NCBI RefSeq assembly: GCF_003688555.1
Contig: NZ_REFR01000014.1
Span: forward strand, 62,001-126,000
DNA from: Eilatimonas milleporae
GTDB taxonomy: Bacteria; Pseudomonadota; Alphaproteobacteria; Sphingomonadales; Kordiimonadaceae
Reading direction: 5' to 3'
Length of the DNA stretch: 64,000 nt
Shown here in pieces: positions 56,248-63,305 of the stretch. The position numbers were made by a program, and so were the translations under genes. Position 1 is the stretch's first letter. Each line of letters opens with the position of its first letter. The notes under the pieces were generated by a model. The model was given only the letters and a program-made list of their open reading frames with translations. It was not told the origin of the DNA and ran no database searches.

Positions 56248-57522
56248 TTATTGAGTGAGGGCATCCAGCTGGAGCCGTAATTCATCGGGGGTTGCGCCGG
56301 ATATCACGAACGGCAGCTTCGCCGCCGCATCTTTGACAGCCGCGCCTTGGGACTCGGCGATCCATTGGACGACGGCTGCTTCGGCTTCGGCTTCGAAACA
56401 GGGATGGCTGGAAGCGGCAATCCGAGGGTTATGGACACTGCCGTCCGTACGGACATCATGATAAAGCGTGACCACACCCACTTTCATGACGTAGCGCTGA
56501 ATGCGCCGGCCATCGACCGTGACGTGTCTCTCGACCGCTTTAAGATCGTCGGTCTTTAAACCGACGCAATTGGCCGGCATTTGCAACGGGGTTTTCCTGA
56601 CATATTCGAGGATAACCGGTCCCACTTCCATCGCCTTGTCGATACCCGTGTTCGCCGACGCCGTGATGCCGACGGCGCAGGCCCCCATGAAGGTGACGGC
56701 CAGGGCGGCCCAACCCTGCCTTCCCGAACCGGGTTCGGCCCCGATGATCCGACCGAGCCTCATTTTAAGGGCCCTGTGATGTCGCGAACCGTGGTGAGCC
56801 GACGGGCAGGGCAGGGTTTGTACGCCGTTCCGGCGCGGTCGCTGAAGGTCCAGCAAGAGCGCGGCATAGTCCTTGCGCTCTGACGCGGTGAGCCTTTCCG
56901 TCGCCGCGCGATCTGCGCGCAATTCAATGGAAAGGCGCCATTGCTCAACGAGATAACGTATCCCCGGGTTGTGCAACATCAGATCCTGTAACAGCAACAA
57001 AGCCAGCGTAAGCTCCGCATCATGATGATGAAGATGGGCGCGTTCGTGTTCGACCAGGGCCGACCCGGTCTGAAACCCCGACGGCAGGACAACGGCCCGG
57101 CGGGGCCATGAAAGCGTCAGAGGCGGCACATCCGCCGTTGTCGTGAACACATCGGACTCGGTCGTCGGCACCAGTGGCAAGCGCTGCAAACGCGACCAGG
57201 ACCGTAAAGTCCGTATCATGAGCAAAAAACCCACCCCCCCGTATATCAACACAGGATTGAAGAACCCGGGATCGCCCGCCGACCGTTCGCTGACGTGCGT
57301 CGGGATAAAATCAAGAATCTCGATATCCGGTATACGAAGCACCTCACCGAAAGGCATGAAGTACAGAACACCCGGCAGGACACTGAGGGCGACCAAAAGG
57401 AACCAGACTCTCGGCGTGGGAAAACGCCCCCCGACGCCCTTGCCTCGGTCGCGTTGCGACACCCGCGCGCTCGCCGCGACGACCAGGCTCCAAAGGTGAA
57501 TGAGGATCAAGGCTTCAATCAT
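56248..57522 (-). CDS. M56-family (BlaR1-like) membrane metallopeptidase with TonB-like C-terminus
   Basis: A 424-residue protein of four membrane helices (about residues 40-58, 91-104, 170-184, 280-300). The gluzincin motif HERAH (H159-E160-x-x-H163) and third ligand E200 (ELRAD) are intact. Instead of the penicillin-binding sensor of BlaR1, the periplasmic tail is a short domain like TonB C-terminus (GVVTLYHDVRTDGSVHNPRI, CFEAEAEAAVVQWI). It probably senses an envelope signal and leads to BlaI inactivation. Its start overlaps the BlaI stop by 8 bases. Confidence 0.88.
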   Translation of the reverse strand: MIEALILIHLWSLVVAASARVSQRDRGKGVGGRFPTPRVWFLLVALSVLPGVLYFMPFGEVLRIPDIEILDFIPTHVSERSAGDPGFFNPVLIYGGVGFLLMIRTLRSWSRLQRLPLVPTTESDVFTTTADVPPLTLSWPRRAVVLPSGFQTGSALVEHERAHLHHHDAELTLALLLLQDLMLHNPGIRYLVEQWRLSIELRADRAATERLTASERKDYAALLLDLQRPRRNGVQTLPCPSAHHGSRHHRALKMRLGRIIGAEPGSGRQGWAALAVTFMGACAVGITASANTGIDKAMEVGPVILEYVRKTPLQMPANCVGLKTDDLKAVERHVTVDGRRIQRYVMKVGVVTLYHDVRTDGSVHNPRIAASSHPCFEAEAEAAVVQWIAESQGAAVKDAAAKLPFVISGATPDELRLQLDALTQ

Positions 57523-57886
57523 CGTCGAAACCTTCGTTCAGCAGGCGGTCCAGTTCCTGCCAGTCTTCTTCGGACAAAACCTTGCTGTCGTGAAAGGCCG
57601 CGGTGGGAAGCGGGCCCTTCATTTCCAGAACAGTGTCGAAAAACTCCCGCAGCACACCGGACAAGGTGCGCGCCTTGCTTTTGGCCGGGCTGTAAACACG
57701 AACCCCATGCCTGGTCTCTGGCCGCAGCAGGGACTTGTCCGCCATCCGGGTGAGCGTGGTGCGGGTGGTCGAAAACGACCAGTCCAATTGCGGCCCGACG
57801 CGTTCCTGAATCTCTCGCGCCGACAAAGGCCCTTCGGCCCAGAGGACCTTCAGAATAGCCAATTCTGACTTCGTGGGATGTGACAT
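57515..57886 (-). CDS. blaI: BlaI/MecI/CopY-family transcriptional repressor
   Basis: A 123-residue winged-helix repressor: LAILKVLWAEGPLSAREIQERV and TTRTTLTRMADKSLLRPETRHG are the HTH and wing of the Penicillinase_R family; the C-terminal helices (SGVLREFFDTVLE) dimerise. It should repress its own operon with the M56 gene and hydrolase by binding TACA/TGTA sites; such a site lies in the promoter just upstream. The -10 box is so close to the ATG that the transcript may be leaderless. Confidence 0.92.
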   Translation of the reverse strand: MSHPTKSELAILKVLWAEGPLSAREIQERVGPQLDWSFSTTRTTLTRMADKSLLRPETRHGVRVYSPAKSKARTLSGVLREFFDTVLEMKGPLPTAAFHDSKVLSEEDWQELDRLLNEGFDDD

Positions 57887-57894
57887 GGATAAGC

Positions 57895-57923
57895 ATCTAT
57901 GCTACACGTGTAACATGTGTCAA
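57895..57923 (-). promoter_or_regulatory. BlaI-operon promoter with TACACGTGTA operator in the spacer
   Basis: On the minus strand, TTGACA (57923-57918), a 17-base spacer and ATAGAT (57900-57895) form a promoter. The spacer holds the perfect palindrome TACACGTGTA (57912-57903), of BlaI TACA/TGTA type, next to a second half site ACATGT. Only eight bases lie between the -10 and the blaI ATG, so no Shine-Dalgarno is possible. Confidence 0.65.
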
Positions 57924-58273
57924 GCCGGTTATGAGGCTCGGGGCTCATAACCGGTAGGGGACCGGTCGCGGCAAGGACGACGGCGGATGCGAAGGGATCG
58001 GGCAGGTAGCAGCTTATCGGGAAGGGCCGAACAAACCCACGGACCCTCGGTCGTCGGAGACGGAATGTCTCATGTTCGACACTTCTTTTTGGCACTTAAG
58101 TCACGCCGGTATGTCAAACGTTACTGCTTGTTTTATCACAGATACGGTGAACATGTCTGAAAAGTCGGTTGGCCGCTCAGAGCTCTGCTAAGACACTCAT
58201 GACACGCGGCCAAAGGCGGTTCATGGCACTTGGCGGTCGTTCCGTTGCACCCAAAGCAGACGCCCAAGTTCCG
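57924..58273. other. Gene-free stretch before the HEPN-like gene
   Basis: No credible gene, RNA or hairpin terminator is visible in these 350 bases. Base composition shifts toward AT around 58100-58170 (GTTACTGCTTGTTTTATCACAG), which marks the beginning of the foreign-looking patch 58.1-61.3 kb. Confidence 0.4.
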
Positions 58274-58768
58274 TTAGGCAGTTAATTGCCCATGTCGCTC
58301 AAGCAACCGTATCAGGATGGCATTGGCATGTGTGAAATTCGAGAGCTGATCCTGGAACCGGTACGACCATTTCTCGCCATGGAAGAAATTGTTGCGAAAC
58401 CGCCAGACAATCATCAGCAAGGTTAAGAGCCGGTCGCGTGGGTCGTTACTCCTACCGTCAAGCACAGACTGAACAATGTCGAGTTGGTCGACAGCGCGCA
58501 GACGCAGACGCCGAAAATGAATCGTGAAGTCACCATTGGCGTAGTAGCGTTGCCGGAAATAAGCCAGCTCAGCATCGTACCTGTCAGCATTGAGCGTCCC
58601 GGCATCATACCACTCGTCGACTTTTACACGGATTAGGTCGGCGCGCGCAAAATTGCCCATGACCCGAGCTTCGAACAAGGTCCATAAAAATGTGAAACTG
58701 AAGATCGCGTCGCGATCCTGCTCGCGCAAAACCTGAAACCCTGGCGCTTTTTCTAGCAGCCATTGCAT
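58274..58768 (-). CDS. HEPN-like small protein of unknown function
   Basis: A 164-residue, helix-rich protein. Near the end it has WRFRNNFFHGEKW, i.e. R125-N-N-F-F-H130: the Rx4H motif of HEPN ribonucleases, in the form RNNFFHG seen in many uncharacterised HEPN domains. The N-terminal part has FTFLWTLFEARVMGN, also seen in such proteins. I do not know the family. ATG 58768 has AAGGA seven bases before it (58774 and 58801 are alternatives). It follows the GIY-YIG gene by about 40 bases on the same strand; the two look like an operon. Confidence 0.6.
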   Translation of the reverse strand: MQWLLEKAPGFQVLREQDRDAIFSFTFLWTLFEARVMGNFARADLIRVKVDEWYDAGTLNADRYDAELAYFRQRYYANGDFTIHFRRLRLRAVDQLDIVQSVLDGRSNDPRDRLLTLLMIVWRFRNNFFHGEKWSYRFQDQLSNFTHANAILIRLLERHGQLTA

Positions 58769-58809
58769 ACTCATTTCCTTCCCCCGCTTCTTGTTGATCA
58801 TGTTGCCAG

Positions 58810-59316
58810 TCAGTTATCTGGTCGGTGGTGAACCTCTGAGGACAATTCCGAGAAGTCGGTGAGTATGTCGCAATGGATGCAGTAATACATTTGAGATGCC
58901 TCTTGGAAATGCATGCCACACAGGCAACCGCAGAACGGACAGCATGCGTCGATTTCGAGGTCCGCCCATTCCCAAACGCCCAGATATTCCGGGACTGCGT
59001 CGCGATCATATCCGACGATCTGGAAGGCGTTGGCGTTCGTGGCTACGAATCCATCGCGGCTAGCGCTCTGGAGAATAGGCAAAATGTCAGTGGGCTTGAT
59101 GGCGAACCACTCTCCACGCACCTGGGTCCCTCTGAAGTACTGGTGCAGTCGCCGTTCGAGCTGGAACGGATTTACCGCATTGATCCACCCGAGCAGTAGC
59201 AGGCACAAGGGATTGCCGGTCTGGAGGTTGCGCTTACGCGCCTTGATGTTATTCGTCACTCCGATCTTGATAGGGGAGCATCCGTTTTCGTCTTCTCCAA
59301 TGAAATAGACTGGCAC
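58810..59316 (-). CDS. GIY-YIG-type nuclease domain protein with C-terminal zinc ribbon
   Basis: A 168-residue protein. Residues 1-80 (VYFIGEDENGCSPIKIGVTNNIKARKRNLQTGNP, FQLERRLHQYFRGTQVRGEWF) match the T5orf172/Mug113 branch of GIY-YIG nucleases: the YF and KIGVT strands form the motif, arginine in KARKRNLQ and the later E are the likely catalytic residues. Residues about 123-150 have two Cys pairs (CPFC, CIHC) for a zinc ribbon, an unusual addition. GTG 59316 follows AAGGAG by seven bases. It precedes the small HEPN-like gene. Confidence 0.78.
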   Translation of the reverse strand: MPVYFIGEDENGCSPIKIGVTNNIKARKRNLQTGNPLCLLLLGWINAVNPFQLERRLHQYFRGTQVRGEWFAIKPTDILPILQSASRDGFVATNANAFQIVGYDRDAVPEYLGVWEWADLEIDACCPFCGCLCGMHFQEASQMYYCIHCDILTDFSELSSEVHHRPDN

Positions 59317-59512
59317 GTCACGCTCCTTATGTTGTTGCCGGAGTTGGTCGAGAAGGATTTCACTAGCTCCGGATCTGATTACGCGACGATGTCAAGTGGC
59401 CGGCTCTCATGTCGCATAAGCACGATCAGGGCGCAAGCCGTGAACGACTAAAAGAAGAAACAGGCTGGCAGGCTGTAGCCCCTGATCATCGTCGTTAACC
59501 ACTCGGTGACCG

Positions 59513-59674
59513 ATGGATATTGCCGATTGTGCCAATGGGCATGGACGGTGTCATAGTATGGATGACGACAGCCGCGAGTGCTATCCTTATGCGTTTCTGC
59601 TAGAGCTTGGCGAAGTTATGGATGTGAAGACGGAGGCGGCCGCCGAACAGATGTCGAAAGGAATCGCCCTATGA
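59513..59674 (+). CDS. Possible small protein coupled to the large HEPN-like gene
   Basis: A 53-codon ORF (internal ATG at 59558 would give 38) whose TGA overlaps the ATG of the next gene (ATGA at 59671). The product is acidic, with YAFLLELGEVMDVKTEAAAEQ as a likely helix. No family is recognised and its ribosome site is weak. An even smaller frame (29 codons, 59409-59498) lies upstream. The gap 59317-59512 holds nothing else. It could be an antitoxin-like partner or a leader; it may also be chance. Confidence 0.35.
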   Translation: MDIADCANGHGRCHSMDDDSRECYPYAFLLELGEVMDVKTEAAAEQMSKGIAL

Positions 59675-61026
59675 GCGAGTCGGCGGCCGGTCCGAGCCGT
59701 GCGATGTTAGAGGCAATGTCTGACCTGTGGCGACTGCGTCCGCCAGGGCCCGACAACATCTTCGCGCATCCGGCCTTCAAGCGACTTCGCGAAGTCTGCC
59801 GTGACAGCTATTCGAACGCTGGAGAGAATGGGCCGAACTTTGCGCTTTCGATCGCTTTGCAAGCTCTTGGCTTACCGTGCGATTTGCAGAAGGGTACGGC
59901 TCACTTGGCATTGCCGATAGAAGAGGCGGCGCATCGCCTTGATGAGGCGATGCGGTTGACTCACGCCAAACGTATCCACCTCGTGCCCCTCAATCTGGCC
60001 GCTGACCTGCCGTCGATCGCGTTCGGCCCCGCGAGGATTGGGCAGCTGACTGCGGACGAACTGCGGACCATTGTCGATGAGACTAGGTTGAAGCGATTCT
60101 ATCCGCAGAAAGCCTTCGATGCCGAGCGCTTCTCGGAATTTCACTGGCTCATTGTCGAGGAAATGGTAAAACTCGACCAAGAACCTGAAGCGCGCGCCGT
60201 CCCCTTCCTGTTCATGGATCTGAGCCAGGATCTAGGACAAATCGAGCCGCACAAGGGGCAGTTTCCCGACATCGTTGAGGAGGCACTGTTTTTCCTGCTG
60301 CTGGCGCCGTGGGAGAAATGGTCGACGATGGAGGAGGTCGACTGGCGCGGCTTTCGCGTTCCTTGGATCTACACCATTGATAGCGATATTTTCGTTCGCC
60401 TCAACTCGCCGCCGTCTCCGGATACGCTGAGTTGGCAACCTCAAATCTATGACGACGGCTATGGTGGAATTATTGAGGAGGAACGACCTGCCGAGCTGCG
60501 TTTGAAAGACGAAGTAGCAACCGAGTTACCGGTCTGGGACCAAAACCATTGGGCCAAGGTCAAGCAGGCGAAGGAATCAGTTCTGTTCGAAACGCCAATC
60601 ACCCACTTCCTAGTCCGAGCGTTCCTAGCGAAAGGTGTCGACGAATTCCTTGCGCATATCACGATGATCGAAGCGGCGCTCGGTCTGCACGCCGACTATA
60701 AAAAGAAATGCCAGCACAAGTGTGATCGCTACAAGCGAATGAGTCCCACGGAAAGGATACGAGGCCGCATTGCGGGGTTGTTGGACGATCGTTGCTACGC
60801 TGACAAGTATGAGGGGCTGTTCAACCTGCGCTGCACCTTCCTGCACGGTCGCACGATGACACCCATTTTGACAAAAGAACAGGTCATGGCCCGTTCTCTG
60901 GCTCGTAAAGTCGTAGAAGCGCTGATCCACGCTGCACAAAGCGGCACCATTTCATCCCGCAAGGACTTTCTTGACGACCTTCTCAATAAGGGCGCGCCAC
61001 TCATCCAGCCAAAGCGCCAGCCCTAA
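59671..61026 (+). CDS. Large protein with C-terminal HEPN/Apea-like domain
   Basis: A 451-residue protein I cannot assign with certainty. The C-terminal 130 residues read as an Apea-like HEPN domain: FLVRAFLAKGVDEFLAHITMIEAALGL, then YEGLFNLRCTFLHGRTM with R387-x4-H392 as Rx4H pair, and ARKVVEALIHAA. The rest is a unique N-terminal sensor- or cap-like region with no known motif. ATG 59671 has AAAGGA upstream and overlaps the preceding short ORF. It diverges from the GIY-YIG/HEPN pair. Codon use differs from the window's core genes (more AT-ending codons), so transfer is likely. Confidence 0.65.
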   Translation: MSESAAGPSRAMLEAMSDLWRLRPPGPDNIFAHPAFKRLREVCRDSYSNAGENGPNFALSIALQALGLPCDLQKGTAHLALPIEEAAHRLDEAMRLTHAKRIHLVPLNLAADLPSIAFGPARIGQLTADELRTIVDETRLKRFYPQKAFDAERFSEFHWLIVEEMVKLDQEPEARAVPFLFMDLSQDLGQIEPHKGQFPDIVEEALFFLLLAPWEKWSTMEEVDWRGFRVPWIYTIDSDIFVRLNSPPSPDTLSWQPQIYDDGYGGIIEEERPAELRLKDEVATELPVWDQNHWAKVKQAKESVLFETPITHFLVRAFLAKGVDEFLAHITMIEAALGLHADYKKKCQHKCDRYKRMSPTERIRGRIAGLLDDRCYADKYEGLFNLRCTFLHGRTMTPILTKEQVMARSLARKVVEALIHAAQSGTISSRKDFLDDLLNKGAPLIQPKRQP

Positions 61027-61464
61027 GGCCCAGAAGTGCCAGAGAGATTCACATACTTCTCATAGCGGAAGCGCCATGCCGCACGTAACCGAACAGACTC
61101 TTGGACATACGAAGCGGCCGATTGTCTCTAAACAATCCGAGCAGATCGATCGATAAACTGACACTGTTCACTTTCGTGATCGAACATCCAGCAGAGATCG
61201 GACCACAGTCGCCCCCTAACCGGCAATTCATGCAAAGCACAGCAAACGGACACTTCCCGCCCAACGCGATATCTAGCTTTGTCAACTTTGTCCCCATAGC
61301 CGACCCATGCGACCGATAAACGGCTTTGGAGTATTTGTCCAAAAGCGATCTTCGGCGCTCTCCCGTTTATGCGTATCCGGCCTCGTCAGTCCCCGGCACG
61401 GGCCTTGGACCGCTGTCGAGGCGGGGCAGAGCAATCCGCGTAGGCAGCTTTCAGGGCACCCGGA
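61027..61464. other. Gene-free stretch between the HEPN-like gene and the right repeat array
   Basis: No convincing gene is visible. A 97-codon minus-strand frame (61049-61342) has several Cys residues but no Shine-Dalgarno or family resemblance. AT-richer sequence continues to about 61340, after which GC rises again, marking the likely right edge of foreign DNA. Confidence 0.4.
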
Positions 61465-61698
61465 TGACTGACTAGTCAGTCTGCGACCGGCCTATTGGGC
61501 CGTCATCAGACCGGGATTGGCCGATCCTGTCACCACCATGCAAGGGACACCCGATGACTGACCAGTCAGTCTGTGACCGGTCTATTGGGCCGCCATCAGA
61601 TCGGGATTGGCCGGTCCCGTCACCGCCGCGTGCCGGAACATCCTGATGACTGACTGGTCAGTCACCGACCGGTCCATTGGGCCGCCTTTAGGCCGCGC
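61465..61698 (+). repeat. Right array of the TGACTGAC palindrome repeat (2.4 units of ~91 bp)
   Basis: Palindromes at 61465-61482, 61555-61572 and 61647-61664 are 90 and 92 bases apart. Units one and two are closely similar: palindrome, GACCGG, CTATTGGGCCG, CATCAGA, CGGGATTGGCCG, TGTCACC or CGTCACC, and GGRACAYCC before the next palindrome. The third unit breaks off after CGACCGGTCCATTGGGCCGCC, where the GFA gene ends. Each unit can also fold by GTGACCGG...CCGTCAC. Family identity and orientation match the array at 54.5 kb. Confidence 0.88.
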
Positions 61699-62167
61699 CT
61701 GGTTGATCCGTGTCTGATTGGCCCTTGTCTGATTGGCCCATATCCGACGGGTCCGCATCAGCCGCTCTCAAAGCCTCGATATTCGCTTCCCAATTGGCGC
61801 CGTCGAAATCGCTCAGCGCCCATCCTTGCAGGGCGTCGGGGTCAAGACAGTTGGCATTGACGGAATATCCGTTCGGATGGCTGCGCGGCACGTAAAAACT
61901 TTTCACCCCGCATATGCGGCAGAACAGGTGCCGGGCCGTCCCCGTGTTGAAACGGTACTCGCTCAACGCGGCCTCGCCCGACGTCAGGCGAAAATCCTGT
62001 TTTTCAACAAACAGGTGCAGAAAGCCGACCATGCGGCACATGCTGCAATTGCAGCGCACCACATCCGGGCGCGCGGGCGCGCGCACCTCGAAACGGACGG
62101 CGCCGCAGTGGCACCCGCCCTTGTGCCAGACGGCACCGGACGCGGGCCCGTTTTCCTGCTCGCTCAA
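61688..62167 (-). CDS. GFA (CENP-V/glutathione-dependent formaldehyde-activating-like) protein
   Basis: A 159-residue zinc protein: GGCHCGAVRFEV, RCNCSMCRM and FCRICGVKSFY supply the CxC and CxxC ligands of the GFA fold. The family often binds small electrophile-glutathione adducts, but the substrate is unknown. The start is TTG 62167, backed by GGAGG six bases upstream and the recR stop two bases away. The last 20 residues (MGQSDKGQSDTDQPGAA) come from a 15-bp repeat and the edge of the palindrome array, so the C-terminus looks newly formed. Confidence 0.88.
   Translation of the reverse strand: MSEQENGPASGAVWHKGGCHCGAVRFEVRAPARPDVVRCNCSMCRMVGFLHLFVEKQDFRLTSGEAALSEYRFNTGTARHLFCRICGVKSFYVPRSHPNGYSVNANCLDPDALQGWALSDFDGANWEANIEALRAADADPSDMGQSDKGQSDTDQPGAA
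61711..61740. repeat. In-frame 15-bp duplication in the GFA gene 3' end
   Basis: TGTCTGATTGGCCCT is followed at once by TGTCTGATTGGCCCA. On the minus strand it encodes the GQSDx repeats at the end of the GFA protein. Confidence 0.75.
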
Positions 62168-62169
62168 GA

Positions 62170-62781
62170 TCAGCCTCCAATCGTGTTGCGGGCTCTGAGG
62201 GCCGCGGCCAGCGTCCCGTCATCCAGATAATCCAGTTCCCCGCCTACGGGCAGACCATGGGCCAGGGCCGTCACCCGCACATCGCCCGCCTCCGACAGCC
62301 GCTCGGCCAGATAATGGCTGGTGGTCTGGCCGTCCACCGTCGCCCCCAGGCCCAGGATCACCTCCGTCACCCCGTCCTCCTGTATGCGGCGGATCAGGGG
62401 GCCGACCGCCAGGTCTTCCGGACCGACGCCGTCCAGCGCCGACAGGGTGCCGCCCAGCACATGATACAGGCCGTTATAGGTTTCCGAGCGGTCCAGCGCC
62501 CACAGGTCGGCGACATCCTCGACAACGCAGATGGTGGTGCGGTCCCGCCGGGGGTCGGTGCAGACATGGCAGGGCGACCCCGCATCGAGGTTGCCGCATA
62601 TCTCGCACGCGACCACCCCGTCGGCAACCGTCGTCAGGGCCGCCGCGAGCGGACGCATGACGGCATCCTTTTTCTTCAGCATGGTCAGGGCCGCCCGGCG
62701 GGCGGAACGGGGTCCCAGCCCCGGCAGGCGGGCCAGCAGCTGGATCAGTCTGTCAATTTCGCTTCCATGCGAACGGGGCAT
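62170..62781 (-). CDS. recR: Recombination mediator RecR
   Basis: A 203-residue RecR: helix-hairpin-helix [21 protein letters not shown], the zinc finger [16 protein letters not shown], and a Toprim domain ([51 protein letters not shown]). With RecF/RecO it loads RecA on gapped DNA. It lies behind ybaB in the dnaX-ybaB-recR order. Confidence 0.96.
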   Translation of the reverse strand: MPRSHGSEIDRLIQLLARLPGLGPRSARRAALTMLKKKDAVMRPLAAALTTVADGVVACEICGNLDAGSPCHVCTDPRRDRTTICVVEDVADLWALDRSETYNGLYHVLGGTLSALDGVGPEDLAVGPLIRRIQEDGVTEVILGLGATVDGQTTSHYLAERLSEAGDVRVTALAHGLPVGGELDYLDDGTLAAALRARNTIGG

Positions 62782-62861
62782 CGCGTCACACTGTCCGAAT
62801 AAAGGGGTATCATGGCCTTAAGGGATATCGGGCCCTACGGCACGGCGGGCAGGGCCCGGCC

Positions 62862-63182
62862 TCAAAAGGGCATTTTGAACCCTTCCGGCAACGGCAGGCC
62901 GCCGGTCAGGTCCTGCATTTTTTCCTGCACCAGGCTTTGCCCGCGCTCTTTTGCCTGGGCATGGGCGGCAATGATCAGGTCCTCCAGGATTTCCTTGTCA
63001 TCGCCCATCAGGCTGTCATCGATATGCAGGGACTTCAGGTCGCCCTTGGCCGACATGACAATTTTGACCAGACCGCCGCCGGCTTCCCCCTCGACCGTCA
63101 AATCGTCAAGGGCGGACTGCATTTCGCCCATTTTGGCCTGCATCTCCTGCGCTTTTTTCAGCATCTGGGAGAGATTTTTCAT
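62862..63182 (-). CDS. ybaB: YbaB/EbfC nucleoid-associated protein
   Basis: A 106-residue DNA-binding dimer: MKNLSQMLKKAQEMQAKMGEMQ forms the helical pincer arm, VEGEAGGGLVKIVMSAKGDLKSLHIDDSLM the beta domain, and ILEDLIIAAHAQAKERGQ the last helix. Its Met/Gln-rich start is typical. AAGGA precedes ATG 63182. Between dnaX and recR as usual. Confidence 0.95.
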   Translation of the reverse strand: MKNLSQMLKKAQEMQAKMGEMQSALDDLTVEGEAGGGLVKIVMSAKGDLKSLHIDDSLMGDDKEILEDLIIAAHAQAKERGQSLVQEKMQDLTGGLPLPEGFKMPF

Positions 63183-63200
63183 CGCTTTGATCCTTTTCGC

Positions 63201-63280
63201 CTGAATTCGCCAGAACTTATCTGAATTGGCCAGAACTTACCTGAATTCGCCGGAACTTATCTGAATTTTCCAGAACTGGA
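63201..63280. repeat. Four tandem copies of a 20-bp unit between dnaX and ybaB
   Basis: CTGAATTCGCCAGAACTTAT and three variants occupy the gap between dnaX and ybaB with no break. Copies differ by 1-5 bases. An effect on the dnaX-ybaB transcript is possible because the tract abuts the ybaB ribosome site. Confidence 0.88.
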
Positions 63281-63305
63281 CGGAATGCATCTCGGTACCG
63301 GGCCG

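Noticed and set aside
56248-57522. True BlaR1 penicillin receptor
   Set aside because: The extracellular penicillin-binding domain with SxxK is missing; only the protease part is BlaR1-like.
61049-61342. 97-codon minus-strand ORF near the right array
   Set aside because: Has Cys residues but no ribosome site, no coupling and no recognisable domain; treated as non-coding.
61465-61698. About 91-bp units as CRISPR repeats
   Set aside because: Whole units are similar from end to end, so there are no unique spacers; only a palindrome and body are repeated.
54481-61700. Insertion sequence or integron as the vehicle of the accessory block
   Set aside because: No transposase, integrase or terminal inverted repeats were found in the block; only the repeat arrays mark its ends.
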